64,000 bases of DNA from NCBI RefSeq assembly GCF_014649695.1, contig NZ_BMTN01000008.1:62001-126000 (forward strand). The letters are read 5' to 3'. The translations under genes and the position numbers were made by a program. This stretch comes from Streptomyces kurssanovii. GTDB taxonomy: Bacteria; Actinomycetota; Actinomycetes; Streptomycetales; Streptomycetaceae. The notes beneath the pieces are model-generated. The model searched no databases and was not told the DNA's origin. It saw only the letters and a list, made by a program, of their open reading frames with translations. Shown here one piece after another: positions 44,930 to 54,408 of this stretch. Each line of letters opens with the position of its first letter. Positions within the stretch are counted from its first letter, which is position 1.

Positions 44930-47794
44930 TTACAGAGGCCAGCTCGGAAGGCGGCCGGCATGGAAGAGTTGGTTGCGCGCCGATCCCGCCTCGAACTGGC
45001 TCGCGATCGGGAAATAGCTGGGGAGGAAGGCGGCGAGCGTGGCATCCTGCTCGTCCTCCGAGACGTCGCCGTCGTGGAAGTCGTTCAGACAGAAGACGTC
45101 GTTGGAGCGCGCGGCGAGAAGATGGTTGAGCTTCTTGACCTGCTCGCTGATTCCGACGTTGACGAAGCCGCTGGAGATGCTGCCGGGCACGCTGCGTTCG
45201 GTGTAGTAGCCGAAGTAGTGGTGCAGCGAGGAGGCGACCGACACGTCGGAGCGGTCCCTCAGCTGGCTCGCGGCCGTGGCCCTGAGCTGGTCGGGGAAGG
45301 TCCGTTCAAGGTCGTACATCACGCTGCGCCGCAACGGGTGCGGCGCGTGGATGAACGAATTGACGAGGAGCCGTCCGAACGCCCAGGAGATCAGCTCCCT
45401 GTTGTTCTTCGCCGCGCTGCGGCTGTACTCGTCGGTGAGCTGCACCGGGTTCATCGGGATGGCGTTCGACGACATGAAATGCTTGGACTGACCGTTGCCG
45501 AGGAAGAAAAGGCTCGGCTGGATCGGCTTGGCCACGAAGACGTCGTCGTTGAAATACAGGAACTGCTCGGACAGATCCTTGATGTGGTGCATCCGGCTCT
45601 CGATGGCGTGCGAGTTGTACGTGGGCAGCACGCCGTCGTCGCCGAATATCTCGGTGTGGTCGACCACCCGTACACGCGGGTGGGCCGGATCGAGCCAGGC
45701 CGGCACCTGGCGGTCCGTCACGATGTAGATGTTGCGGATCCAGGGTGCGTACATGTCGAGCGAGCGCAGTGAGTAGCGCAGTTCGTCGCGGTTGCGGAAG
45801 CGGGCGGCGCTGGCCGCCGCGTCCTCGGTGTCCATGCCCTTCGCGGCGAGCACCGCGTTCTTCCGCTCCAGCCAGTCGACGTCCGATCCGTCGACCCAGG
45901 TGTAGACGGCGTCGATGGGGAAGGCGACGTCGTGGTGCAGGGTCCGCTCGAAGGATGCGATCGTCGGGTACCGCCGCCCGCCCAGAACGGTGGGGACCCG
46001 GGTCAGGGCCTCCTTGGGGATGCGGGAGCCGATCAGGGTGCGCAGCGGGGAGGTCATGTGGTCCGGCTCCTCCGGGTCCTCCTCCCAGAAGGAGATGGTG
46101 CACCCGTACGCCGCCCCGAGCCGCAGCGTGCGCGCCGGGGTCACCACGTTCTGGTAGACCCGCACCCCGGCGCACGGCGTGTTCACGTGATCGGTGGCCA
46201 GCGAGGCCAGCGTCGTCGTCATGGCGGCGTCGGAGTCGTTGAGCAGAGCCATGTACACCGCCTGGCCCTGGCAGCTGTCGGCGAGGGCCTTGAGCGCCGC
46301 CTCCCGCTGTCCCACGAACACGGCGAGACTGTGCCTGATCTTGGACGTACGGGTCACGAAGTACGGGATTCCGCCTTGCTCGAGGGCGTTCGCGGCCAGG
46401 GCGAGGTTGGCCTGGATCACGTCGAACGGCGTCTCGGCGTCGGTGACCCGGCAGATCTGTCCCCCGTCACGCACCAGCCCCGTCCCGCCCTGAAGGACGC
46501 GCTGCTCCGCGTTCGAGAGCCGGCGGGTGTGCCGGGTGCTCGTCGGCGCGGCGGCGGCCGGTCGGCCCTTGCCGTCGACTCCGCAGTGCAGCGCGTACGC
46601 CGCCACGCGCTCCGCCTTCATCAGCTCCCGGCGCCCGGAGGACTGATCGGCCCGCAGCGCGGCGAGCAGCGTCTCCCACCCCTCCGTGGTCCGGAACCTG
46701 GCGGCGTACGAGGCGGCCGACCGGCCCAGCGAGTGGCGCATCTCCTGCTGCTCGATCACCGCGAGCAGGACCGAGGTGAGGGCATCGACGTCCCCCGGGG
46801 TCACCAGCAGGCCGGTCTGGCCCTCCATCACGACATCGCGGGAGACGCCCGGCGCGTCGTAGGCGATGACCGGGACGCCCGCTGCCTGAGCCTCCATCAG
46901 TGAGAGGCCGACGGCGTCCTCGTCGGTGGTGCTCACCGCGATGCTCGCCTTCGCCCATTCCTCCGCCTGGTGGGGCGCTTCTCCGATGAACTGCACACTG
47001 CCCTGGAGGCCCAGCTGGTCCCGGCGCTGCCGGAGGGACCTGCCGTGCGGCCCGTCGCCGAGGATGCGCAGCGTCCATGTGGGGTGGAGGGCGCTGACCT
47101 TGGCCCAGGCGCCGAGTACGTCCCCTATCCGGGACTCCTTCTCCAGCCGGGAAGCCATGGTCACCATCCGCGTCTCCAGGGTGGAACGCGGCCGGAAGCC
47201 CTCGGGCAGGCCCGGCGGCAGATGAGTCAGCCTTGCCGCGCCAGGGCCGAAGGTGTCGGCGAACCACTGCTGCGAGCGCGCGCCGGAGAACGTGAGGGCG
47301 TCGCACCGCGCGCCGTGCAGGGCCAGCGGCTCCCGCTCCGCTCCCCCGCTCTCCACGGCACGCAGCTCATGGTGGACGGTGAGCACACGCGCGGGCGCGA
47401 ACCGGGCCACGTACGCGAGCAGCGCCGGAGAGGTGGGGACGACCACGTCCGCGTCGATGTCCTGGAGGAGGTACTCCAGTTCGATGTCGGCGAGCCGGTG
47501 GTACAGGCCGTCCCAGCGCCGCTCGACGATCTCGCTGGGCATGGCGGCCAGGGCCGCCCCGGTCGCGGCGTCGGGTCCCGAGCGGCGCACGGCCTGATGG
47601 ACCGACTCCGCCGCCTCGACGAGGAACTGGACGGCGATCCGTTCGTCCGGGGAAACGAAACGCCTGCGCCGCGCCTTGAAGACGCTGACGACACGGACCT
47701 CGTGGCGGTGGGCGAGCAGGGACGCATGCTGGAACACGGCGCGTTCGGCGTCGCTCATGACATCCGCGCGCGCCAGCAGGAACGCGATCTTCAT
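44930..47794 (-). CDS. GT4 glycosyltransferase fused to Stealth phosphotransferase
   Basis: 954 residues. The first 380 or so are a GT4 retaining glycosyltransferase (KIAFLLARADVMSDAERAVF; VTMASRLEKESRIGDVLGAW; the EX7E-like region STTDEDAVGLSLMEAQAAGV). Residues from about 410 form a Stealth protein: CR1 PIDAVYTWVDGSDVDW near 630, CR2 RFRNRDELRYSLRSLDMYAP, then LYFNDDVFVAKPIQPSLFF, CR3 around SSLHHYFGYYTERSVPG and CR4 DVFCLNDFHDGD. Stealth enzymes transfer sugar-1-phosphate to build phosphodiester-linked polysaccharides such as capsules. The fusion suggests one protein adds sugars and makes the phosphodiester. ATG 47794 follows AGAGGG. Confidence 0.88.
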   Translation of the reverse strand: MKIAFLLARADVMSDAERAVFQHASLLAHRHEVRVVSVFKARRRRFVSPDERIAVQFLVEAAESVHQAVRRSGPDAATGAALAAMPSEIVERRWDGLYHRLADIELEYLLQDIDADVVVPTSPALLAYVARFAPARVLTVHHELRAVESGGAEREPLALHGARCDALTFSGARSQQWFADTFGPGAARLTHLPPGLPEGFRPRSTLETRMVTMASRLEKESRIGDVLGAWAKVSALHPTWTLRILGDGPHGRSLRQRRDQLGLQGSVQFIGEAPHQAEEWAKASIAVSTTDEDAVGLSLMEAQAAGVPVIAYDAPGVSRDVVMEGQTGLLVTPGDVDALTSVLLAVIEQQEMRHSLGRSAASYAARFRTTEGWETLLAALRADQSSGRRELMKAERVAAYALHCGVDGKGRPAAAAPTSTRHTRRLSNAEQRVLQGGTGLVRDGGQICRVTDAETPFDVIQANLALAANALEQGGIPYFVTRTSKIRHSLAVFVGQREAALKALADSCQGQAVYMALLNDSDAAMTTTLASLATDHVNTPCAGVRVYQNVVTPARTLRLGAAYGCTISFWEEDPEEPDHMTSPLRTLIGSRIPKEALTRVPTVLGGRRYPTIASFERTLHHDVAFPIDAVYTWVDGSDVDWLERKNAVLAAKGMDTEDAAASAARFRNRDELRYSLRSLDMYAPWIRNIYIVTDRQVPAWLDPAHPRVRVVDHTEIFGDDGVLPTYNSHAIESRMHHIKDLSEQFLYFNDDVFVAKPIQPSLFFLGNGQSKHFMSSNAIPMNPVQLTDEYSRSAAKNNRELISWAFGRLLVNSFIHAPHPLRRSVMYDLERTFPDQLRATAASQLRDRSDVSVASSLHHYFGYYTERSVPGSISSGFVNVGISEQVKKLNHLLAARSNDVFCLNDFHDGDVSEDEQDATLAAFLPSYFPIASQFEAGSARNQLFHAGRLPSWPL

Positions 47795-47804
47795 ACAGAA
47801 CCCT

Positions 47805-48749
47805 CTACTTGCCCTCTGCCTCGCGGCTGCAGGTGAGCCGGAAGTTGCCCGCCGGCGTGTAGCGGGGCTCGACCACCATCAGCCGCTCCCGCTGCGGAGC
47901 GACGGTGATCCTTCGCATCCCGAACACCTTGCCGGGGTCGCGTACGTCGTGCAGCCGCCTGGCCAGACGCAGCGGACGCTTGCCTCCTCCGGGATGCACC
48001 ATGACGTCCCAGTGCACGCGCCGGCCGCTGTCGGGGACCATCTCGGACAGCGGCACTTCGACCCGCCACAGTCCCGGAACCGTCTCGGACAGGGGTCGTT
48101 CGACGCTCTGTCCGGCCGCCACGAACTCCGCCACCGGGCGGGCCGCCCGCACGCCGAAGAGATAGAGGTCCAGTTCCACCCCGGAATGAGCCGAGTGCAC
48201 GTTGGCGACCTCGGCCGCCGGACTGGCCTTGCTGCACACGACCCGCGCGTCGCCCCGCAGGGTGCGGCCCACGCGGTAACGGTCGCCGGTGACCGGCGAG
48301 ACGCTCATCGCGCCGGTCGGGCCGCCGGTGGGGGCGGGCAGCTCACGGAGCAGCAGGGGCATCCGGCGCGACTTCTTCCCGGCGCCGACGCGCAGCCGCA
48401 GCTTCCAGCGCCCGCGCCCGACCGGCAGTCCGCCGGCCTGCTCCCCGAAGAGGACGGCCGCGTCCATCAGCAGCCGGCCTCCGCTCTCGTACACGGTCGC
48501 CGGCACCCGGTGGCGGCTCCCCCGGCGCCGGACGAGGATCTCGGCGCTGTCCGCCACCTTGACGGACGTCGGCAGCACGGCGTGGAGGTTGAGCGTCTGT
48601 CCGTCGAGCAGTGCCGCGTAGCGCAGCACAGCGGTACCGCTCTCCCGCCGGGGGAGGAAGAGGCGGGTCATCACCCGCAGGCGGACGGCGCCGAAGCGGG
48701 CACGGACGCCGCGGCGCGCGGCGCCCAGGCGTCTGCGGACACGGCTCAT
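47805..48749 (-). CDS. Unknown protein of the Stealth locus
   Basis: 314 residues, very basic N-terminus (SRVRRRLGAARRGVRARFGA), then beta-rich sequence with DGQTLNLHAVLPTSVKVADS, RGRWKLRLRVGAGKKSR, VHSAHSGVELDLYLFGV and WDVMVHPGGGKRPLRLARRL. No signal peptide, helix or catalytic motif is apparent. It overlaps the upstream Stealth gene by four bases and lies 10 bases before the GT4-Stealth gene, so it works with them. A carbohydrate-binding or scaffold role is only a guess. Confidence 0.75.
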   Translation of the reverse strand: MSRVRRRLGAARRGVRARFGAVRLRVMTRLFLPRRESGTAVLRYAALLDGQTLNLHAVLPTSVKVADSAEILVRRRGSRHRVPATVYESGGRLLMDAAVLFGEQAGGLPVGRGRWKLRLRVGAGKKSRRMPLLLRELPAPTGGPTGAMSVSPVTGDRYRVGRTLRGDARVVCSKASPAAEVANVHSAHSGVELDLYLFGVRAARPVAEFVAAGQSVERPLSETVPGLWRVEVPLSEMVPDSGRRVHWDVMVHPGGGKRPLRLARRLHDVRDPGKVFGMRRITVAPQRERLMVVEPRYTPAGNFRLTCSREAEGK

Positions 48750-50572
48750 GCGCTCAGCCCCAGGCCGCCGGTACGCGGGGCCTCGAGCGCGTCGGCGCCG
48801 GCCTGCTCGTACGGGCTGGGAACCGGGAAGTACGTGTTCAGGAACGTGTCGATCATGCGCGCCTGGGCATCGGGATCGTCGGCCTCGACGGTGTCGTTGA
48901 TGCAGAAGGTGTCGAAGTTCCGCTTCGCCAGCAGGGAGTTGAGACGCCGATGGGCGAGCTTGTCCGCGAGGTCGATGTAGACGTACCGGATGTCGCCGAC
49001 GGTCGCCCGGGCGGAGTGGTACGCGTAGTAGTGGTGCAGCGACGAGGCGATGGGCACGTCGTGCGGCGAGCGGAAGCGGGAGTGCTGGGTGACCCGGTGC
49101 GCCTGGGCGTAGACCTGCTCGATCTCGTCGAGGACGCTGCGCCGCAGGGCGTGCGGGGTGTGCTTCATCTTCTGCGAGATGACCGTACCGAACTGCTGGG
49201 CGATCAGGCCTCTGCTGTTCTTGCCGGCCGCGTTGACCGGCAGGTCGTCGGGGCCCGCGCTGCCCGACGGGATCAGCGCCTTGGACATGAAGAACTTGGT
49301 CAGTCCGTTGGGGTGGAAGAACTGTCCGGGCTGGACGGGACGGCCGAAGAAGACGTCGTCGTTCAGGTACAGGAAGTGCTCCGCGAGGTCCGGGATGTGG
49401 TGCAACTGGCTCTCGATCGCGTGCGAGTTGAAGGTCGGCAGCGCGTCGGGATCCGAGAAGATCTCGCGGTGGTCCACGACCCGCAGCCCGGGGTGGTCGG
49501 TGTTCAGCCACCGCGGCACCTGGCCGGCGGTGACGAGGTGGACCCGGCGTACCCACGGGGCGTACTGGTGGAGGGCGCGGAGGGAGAAGAGGAGTTCGTC
49601 GCGGCTGGTGTAGCGGGAGTCGTTCGCGGCCTGCTCGTGCAGCGGCGGCGCGTCGGCCGCCGTCTTCCCGTTGCGGACCGCGTCCCTGCTGGCACGCCAC
49701 TTCGGGTCGTCGCCGTCGACCCATGTGTAGACGACGTCGATCGGGAAGAGGTGGTCCTCGGGGAGCGGCGCGGCGAACTCGGGCAGAGTACGGGCGTATC
49801 CGGTCGTGTAAGCGGCCGGGACGGTGCTGAACAGCGTCTGCGGGGCCCAGCCGGTCTCCCGTGCCGACGGCACCTCGGTCACCACCCGGTTGGGTCGCGG
49901 AGCGACGAGCCGGCCGTCGGTCTCCGTCCAGAACTCCAGGTCGCAGCCCGATTCGTCGCCGAAGACGAGTTCGCCGGTCGGGTCACACACGTACCAGGCC
50001 AGGCGCAGGACCTTCTGCGAGGTCAGCCGCCGCCAGGTCTTCGCGGAGGCGCCCGGGTGCATCCGCGCGCCGATGGTGCCGACGTAGCCGGGGTTGCGTC
50101 CGAACACCAGCCGCAGCACTTCCTCCACGTCGCCTCTGGAACCGGAGGGCACCGCCACGCAGGGAAGGGGGCCGGACACGCCGCGGACGCAGAAGTAGTC
50201 GATGTCCGCGGCCTCGAGGGCGGCGACGACGATGTGCAGGTTCCGCGCCCGGGCCGCCCAGGCGGTGGCTCCGGGCACCAGCGTGGCGCGGGCGTGCCTG
50301 CCGCCCACCTTCACGACCTTGAGCAGTGCGGCGGCACTGTGACGGGCCGGCTTACGGCGCCCGCCGAGCATCCAGACGACGGTGGCGGTGCGCACGGCGT
50401 CGGCGAGTGCGAGAGCGGCCATGACCGCGTTACGCAGCGGCTGCGGGACCCGCCGGACAATCTTCCTGCGCGCACGGACCGGCACGAGAGATCGATAAGT
50501 CGACACAAGCGCACTGGCCTCGGGGTTCTCGAGGCTGACCACTGAACTACCGCACCATCCCAGACGAGGCAC
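48746..50572 (-). CDS. Stealth family sugar-phosphate transferase
   Basis: 608 residues. After a basic region and an N-terminal family-specific part (about 90-280), the four conserved regions appear: CR1 PIDVVYTWVDGDDPKW, CR2 RYTSRDELLFSLRALHQYAP and YLNDDVFFGRPVQPGQFF, CR3 IASSLHHYYAYHSARATVG, CR4 FDTFCINDTVEAD. It resembles the C-terminal half of the GT4-Stealth protein throughout. It is the first gene of the leftward glycopolymer operon. The start is uncertain: GTG 50572, or GTG 50542 (VVSLENPEA) nearer a GGTAG site. Confidence 0.87.
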   Translation of the reverse strand: MPRLGWCGSSVVSLENPEASALVSTYRSLVPVRARRKIVRRVPQPLRNAVMAALALADAVRTATVVWMLGGRRKPARHSAAALLKVVKVGGRHARATLVPGATAWAARARNLHIVVAALEAADIDYFCVRGVSGPLPCVAVPSGSRGDVEEVLRLVFGRNPGYVGTIGARMHPGASAKTWRRLTSQKVLRLAWYVCDPTGELVFGDESGCDLEFWTETDGRLVAPRPNRVVTEVPSARETGWAPQTLFSTVPAAYTTGYARTLPEFAAPLPEDHLFPIDVVYTWVDGDDPKWRASRDAVRNGKTAADAPPLHEQAANDSRYTSRDELLFSLRALHQYAPWVRRVHLVTAGQVPRWLNTDHPGLRVVDHREIFSDPDALPTFNSHAIESQLHHIPDLAEHFLYLNDDVFFGRPVQPGQFFHPNGLTKFFMSKALIPSGSAGPDDLPVNAAGKNSRGLIAQQFGTVISQKMKHTPHALRRSVLDEIEQVYAQAHRVTQHSRFRSPHDVPIASSLHHYYAYHSARATVGDIRYVYIDLADKLAHRRLNSLLAKRNFDTFCINDTVEADDPDAQARMIDTFLNTYFPVPSPYEQAGADALEAPRTGGLGLSA

Positions 50573-50669
50573 GCCGCGCCCCTGCCAGCGACGCTGCGGC
50601 AGATCGGCGGCCCGGCGCGGTCGTCACGGCCCCCCCATGAGACGCACACCCAAGATCGACAGAGAAACC

Positions 50670-50692
50670 GATCACTTCACCCTGAAGTGATC
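50670..50692 (-). terminator. Hairpin after the first beta-propeller gene
   Basis: GATCACTTCA-CCC-TGAAGTGATC, a 10-bp stem of moderate GC, 18 bases after the stop at 50710 on the minus strand. It also lies upstream of the Stealth operon and might be an operator instead. Confidence 0.6.
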
Positions 50693-50709
50693 GATCACGC
50701 GCAGGATCT

Positions 50710-51780
50710 TCACATTTTCTTTCTCCATTTGTCCAGCAGAAAACCTTCGTCCGACATCTTCTGTCGCGTAAGCCACAGTTGACGCCGATCCGCCAGAGCG
50801 GCGGCGACCATGCGGCCGTCGATGCCGGTACACACGGCCGGCACGACGGAAGGCGCCCCGGTGTCGGTCTCCGACCACCACGCGCCCGCCGACTCCTGCT
50901 CGGTGGGATGGGCCGTGAAGGAGACCCGCCCCGGCCCGGACTCCTGGGCCAGGACCGTGCAGTCGTATCCGCCGATCATGGCGCGGGTGGCCACCAGCGG
51001 CCCGGCGCCGGCAGCCTGCACGAGCGGGTGCGCGTAAGGGGAACGCCCCGGGGCCCAGACGTTGACGACTCCCCTGCCGTCGAGGAAGTACAGCGAGACG
51101 GAGCCGGAGCTGGTCGCGAGGGCGGTGAACGCACCCGGAGCCGCGACGGCGTCCAGCTGACCGCTCAGGACGAACGCGCCGCCGGCCTTCTCCTGCGTGA
51201 ACCAGCGGATCGCCCGCGCCCCCGGCACGAACAGCTGCACCCGGCCCGCGCCGTCGGCCGCCGCGGCCAGAGCGTCACCGGTCCGCGCGCTGCCGAGGTC
51301 CTGCCAGCCGCCCCACCCGCGACTGTTCTGCACCCGGCAGCTCACACCGCCGCCACCGTTGCGCACGAAGACGCAGAGCCGCCCGTCGGCGTCGACGGCC
51401 GCGGCGGGATGCCCCGTCCACGGGCCGGTCCTGTTCGGATGCCCCAGCGAGGTCCATCCCAGCACCGGCCGCCCGGTCTGGAACTGCACGGCGTGGGTCA
51501 ACTCCACCTCGTCGCCCGTGCCGGTGCGACGTATGCCTACGAGATGCACATATCGATCCGCTCCTTGAGCGACCGTCAGGTCGGCGGTCAGCCCGTCATG
51601 GTCCAGCCGGTCCGGCTCCGACCATCCGGAGCGGCCTTCCGTCCAGCGCAGCACAGCGCCCTCCACAGGCGCATAAGCACTGAAGAGCCCTTCTTTTCCG
51701 CAGGTCAGCCACGACCCTGTCAGAAGGGAGGCACCGAGCGTGCCGCCCTCTCGGGACGGGCGGGTGCGTGCAGTAGGCAT
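50710..51780 (-). CDS. Beta-propeller lectin-like protein, paralogue 1
   Basis: 356 residues without signal peptide or membrane helix. It contains repeated blade-like strands: LFSAYAPVEGAVLRWTEGRS, HAVQFQTGRPVLGWTSLGHP, GRLCVFVRNGGGGVSCRVQN, GRVQLFVPGARAIRWFTQEK, VSLYFLDGRGVVNVWAPGRS. The pattern recalls PLL-type or tectonin-like propellers that bind sugars. A second copy with clear similarity along the whole length lies at 53195-54286, on the other side of the LCP gene. A role with the wall glycopolymer is inferred from place only. Confidence 0.75.
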   Translation of the reverse strand: MPTARTRPSREGGTLGASLLTGSWLTCGKEGLFSAYAPVEGAVLRWTEGRSGWSEPDRLDHDGLTADLTVAQGADRYVHLVGIRRTGTGDEVELTHAVQFQTGRPVLGWTSLGHPNRTGPWTGHPAAAVDADGRLCVFVRNGGGGVSCRVQNSRGWGGWQDLGSARTGDALAAAADGAGRVQLFVPGARAIRWFTQEKAGGAFVLSGQLDAVAAPGAFTALATSSGSVSLYFLDGRGVVNVWAPGRSPYAHPLVQAAGAGPLVATRAMIGGYDCTVLAQESGPGRVSFTAHPTEQESAGAWWSETDTGAPSVVPAVCTGIDGRMVAAALADRRQLWLTRQKMSDEGFLLDKWRKKM

Positions 51781-51828
51781 GTCAATCCAGTGCGTAAGAT
51801 AGGACCGGTTGGGTTTTCATTCACCCGT

Positions 51829-51867
51829 TGATCGTTGGATCACCATAGTCTGTTCACTGTACGATCA
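51829..51867. promoter_or_regulatory. Promoter/inverted repeat before the LCP gene
   Basis: The 250-base gap between the divergent propeller and LCP genes has an AT-richer core with TGATCGT (51829-51835) and ACGATCA (51861-51867) as inverted 7-mers. TACGAT at 51860-51865 would serve as a -10 for the LCP gene. The rest of the gap shows nothing clear. Confidence 0.4.
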
Positions 51868-52030
51868 CTTCCGCCGCTGCCCTGCTCCGGGGTACGCACC
51901 TCGGACAACAGAGGCCGTCCCCACCGGCCCCGATCGTGCGCCTTCGTGACAGCAGCCTCCCCCATGAACGGCCATCAAGGCGACGCGATGACACATGCCC
52001 GGACGGGCTCAGCACGAAGGTTGGACGACC

Positions 52031-53086
52031 ATGACTGACGAAGGCGGCCGCAGAAAGAGGGGCCGGTCCCGCAAGCGACCCGTGGTCCGGATCGTTCTAG
52101 GGACGCTGCTCGTACTCGTCCTCGCAGCGGCCGGCACCGGATACTGGCTGTACAGCCGCCTCGACAGCAACATCGAGTCGATCGACATCGACGATGCCGT
52201 CAACGGCGAGCGGCCGGAGAAACTCGCCACCGGCGCCCGGGACATCCTCGTGCTCGGCTCCGACTCACGCTCGGGCGACAACAAGGACCTCGCGGGCGGC
52301 AACGTGGGCGGCACCGCGCGTTCCGACACGGCGATGGTCGTCCACATACCCGAGGGCCGGCAGCAGGCCGTCGCCGTCAGCATTCCGCGCGACACCCTCG
52401 TCAGCCGGCCCAAGTGCACCAAGAAGGACGGCTCCGAACTCCCGGCCGCGGAGCGGGTGATGTTCAACTCCGTCTACACCAGCGCCGGTCCCGCCTGTGT
52501 GATCAGCACCGTCGAGAAGATGTCCGGCGTCCGGATCGATCACTACATGGAGATCGACTTCTCCGGGTTCAAGGAACTCGTCGACGCGATAGGCGGCGTG
52601 ACCGTCGACGTGAAGGAGCCCATCCACGACAAGGAGTCGGGCCTCGACCTCACGGCCGGCTCCCACAAGCTCGACGGCACGCAGTCACTGGCGTTCGTCA
52701 GGACCCGGCACGGCATCGGCGACGGCAGCGACCTCGGCCGCATCGGGCTCCAGCAGCAGTTCATGATGGCGCTCCTCAGCGAGGTCAAGTCGCAGGACCT
52801 GCTGGGCAGTCCGGCCAAGTTGTTCAAGATCGCCGACTCGCTGACGCAGTCGCTGACGACCGACTCCGGACTCGACTCCCTGACGAAACTCGCCGACTTC
52901 GCCCGCAGCATGGACGGTGTCGACCCCGCGTCGATGGAGACGATCATGCTGCCCGTCGCCTACGACAAGGTGGACCCGAACCGGGTCGTGGCCGCCGAGC
53001 CGCAGGCGACCGAGCTGTGGAAGGCGATCCGCGAGGACTCCGCGATCCCTGAGTCCGCGAAGAAGTCGCCCGCCACGGGCGGCTGA
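52031..53086 (+). CDS. LytR-CpsA-Psr (LCP) glycopolymer ligase
   Basis: 351 residues. A basic cytoplasmic start, one membrane helix (IVLGTLLVLVLAAAGTGYWL), then the extracellular LCP domain. Conserved charged residues for the pyrophosphate lipid are in DILVLGSDSRSGD, ARSDTAMVVHIP, SIPRDTLV and FVRTRHGIGDGSDLGRIGLQ. LCP enzymes attach wall teichoic acids, arabinogalactan or capsule from lipid carriers to peptidoglycan. Next to two Stealth enzymes it is the natural ligase for their polymer. ATG 52031. Confidence 0.92.
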   Translation: MTDEGGRRKRGRSRKRPVVRIVLGTLLVLVLAAAGTGYWLYSRLDSNIESIDIDDAVNGERPEKLATGARDILVLGSDSRSGDNKDLAGGNVGGTARSDTAMVVHIPEGRQQAVAVSIPRDTLVSRPKCTKKDGSELPAAERVMFNSVYTSAGPACVISTVEKMSGVRIDHYMEIDFSGFKELVDAIGGVTVDVKEPIHDKESGLDLTAGSHKLDGTQSLAFVRTRHGIGDGSDLGRIGLQQQFMMALLSEVKSQDLLGSPAKLFKIADSLTQSLTTDSGLDSLTKLADFARSMDGVDPASMETIMLPVAYDKVDPNRVVAAEPQATELWKAIREDSAIPESAKKSPATGG

Positions 53087-53100
53087 CGGACCGCCGCCCC

Positions 53101-53136
53101 GGAAGCCACGGCCGCGCCTCGCGCGCCGTGGCTTCC
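53101..53136. terminator. Terminator between LCP and propeller 2 genes
   Basis: 12-bp arms GGAAGCCACGGC and GCCGTGGCTTCC with a 12-base GC loop, between convergent stops at 53086 and 53195. Confidence 0.8.
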
Positions 53137-53194
53137 CGCGGTCCACCGGACCGCTCCGGTCAAACGGTCCGCAGGACTCCGCGGCCCGGCGGTC

Positions 53195-54286
53195 TCACCG
53201 CAGAGGCTTCCAGCTCCCCAGCGCGAACCCGCCCGCCTCGGTCTTCTGTCTGCTGACGATCGGGCTGCCGTCCCGCGTGAGGGCCATGGCCACCAGGCCG
53301 TGCCCGCCGTGTTCCTGCACAGCCAGCGGCAGGTGGCCGGCGCCGGTGGTGGCCGTACGGGTCCACCAGCCGCCCGCCGACTCGTCCTCGGTGGGGTAGG
53401 CGGCGAACGCCACCTGCCCCTGGTCCGCCTCCTGGGCGAGGACCGTGCAGTCATGGCCGTCGATGACCAGCCGCGAGAGCGCCAGCGGCCCGGGCCCCGC
53501 GGCATCCATCAGCGGGCGGGGCTCCGGCAGCCGGCCCGGTGCCCAGACCTGGATCACCCCGTCGCCGTCGGTGTAGAAGAGCGAGACGGTCCCGGAGACC
53601 GTGGTGATCGCGGAGAACGCTCCTCCCGGCGCCGCCTGGACGTCCAGCCGGTCCGCCGGGGCGAAGGCCGCACCCGGCTTCTCCTGGGTGTACCGGGTGA
53701 TCTGATTCCGGCCCGGTACGAAGAGTTCGACCAGCCCCTCCCCGTCGGTGGCGACCGCCAGTGCCTCCCCCGTCCCGCGTCCGCCCAGGTCCTGCCAGCC
53801 GCCCCAGCCGCCGCGGACCCCTTGGACCCGACAGCTCACACCGTTGCCGCCGTTGCGCAGGAACACGCAGACCCGGCCCTCGCCGTCGACCGCGGCCACC
53901 GGGTCGCCGGTCCACCGGCGGACCTTGTTCGGGTGACCGAGCGCGTGCCAGCCGAGCAGCGGGCGCCCGGTCTGGAACTGCACCGCGTGCACCAGTTCCA
54001 GTTCCCGCTCCCCCTCCGCGTCGGTGCCCGTCCGGCGCAGGCCGATCAGGTGGGCGTAGCCGTCCGCTCCCTGGGCGACGGTGAGCACCGGCATCAGCCC
54101 GGGTGCGTCGAGCCGGTCCGGCCCGCTCCAGCCGGACGGCGTCTCCGTCCAGCGCAGCAGCGCGCCGTCCGCGGGTGCGTACGCGGTGAGGAGACCGTCC
54201 TTGCCGCGGGTCAGCCATTCACCCGACAGCCGTCTTTCATCGGCCTGGTCTCGGTCTCGAAGCGTGGTCGCACGCTCAGTCGGCAT
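53195..54286 (-). CDS. Beta-propeller lectin-like protein, paralogue 2
   Basis: 363 residues, clearly duplicated with the 50710-51780 gene: GLLTAYAPADGALLRWTETP, HAVQFQTGRPLLGWHALGHP, GRVCVFLRNGGNGVSCRVQG, GLVELFVPGRNQITRYTQEK, GTVSLFYTDGDGVIQVWAPG. By eye about half of the residues are the same, in the same order and spacing. No export signal is seen. ATG 54286 starts MPTERATT, like MPTARTRP of the partner. It may bind sugars of the locus polymer, but this is not shown. Confidence 0.75.
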   Translation of the reverse strand: MPTERATTLRDRDQADERRLSGEWLTRGKDGLLTAYAPADGALLRWTETPSGWSGPDRLDAPGLMPVLTVAQGADGYAHLIGLRRTGTDAEGERELELVHAVQFQTGRPLLGWHALGHPNKVRRWTGDPVAAVDGEGRVCVFLRNGGNGVSCRVQGVRGGWGGWQDLGGRGTGEALAVATDGEGLVELFVPGRNQITRYTQEKPGAAFAPADRLDVQAAPGGAFSAITTVSGTVSLFYTDGDGVIQVWAPGRLPEPRPLMDAAGPGPLALSRLVIDGHDCTVLAQEADQGQVAFAAYPTEDESAGGWWTRTATTGAGHLPLAVQEHGGHGLVAMALTRDGSPIVSRQKTEAGGFALGSWKPLR

Positions 54287-54408
54287 GGGAAGTCCAGTGC
54301 GTCGGAACGGGTCGGGGAGGGCGGTGAGTTGCCTCACCGTCCGGTCAATTCTGGCAGCACCGGTGGGAACGTATGCCGCGACCCCGCGCACCCTGCGACC
54401 CTGGTGCC

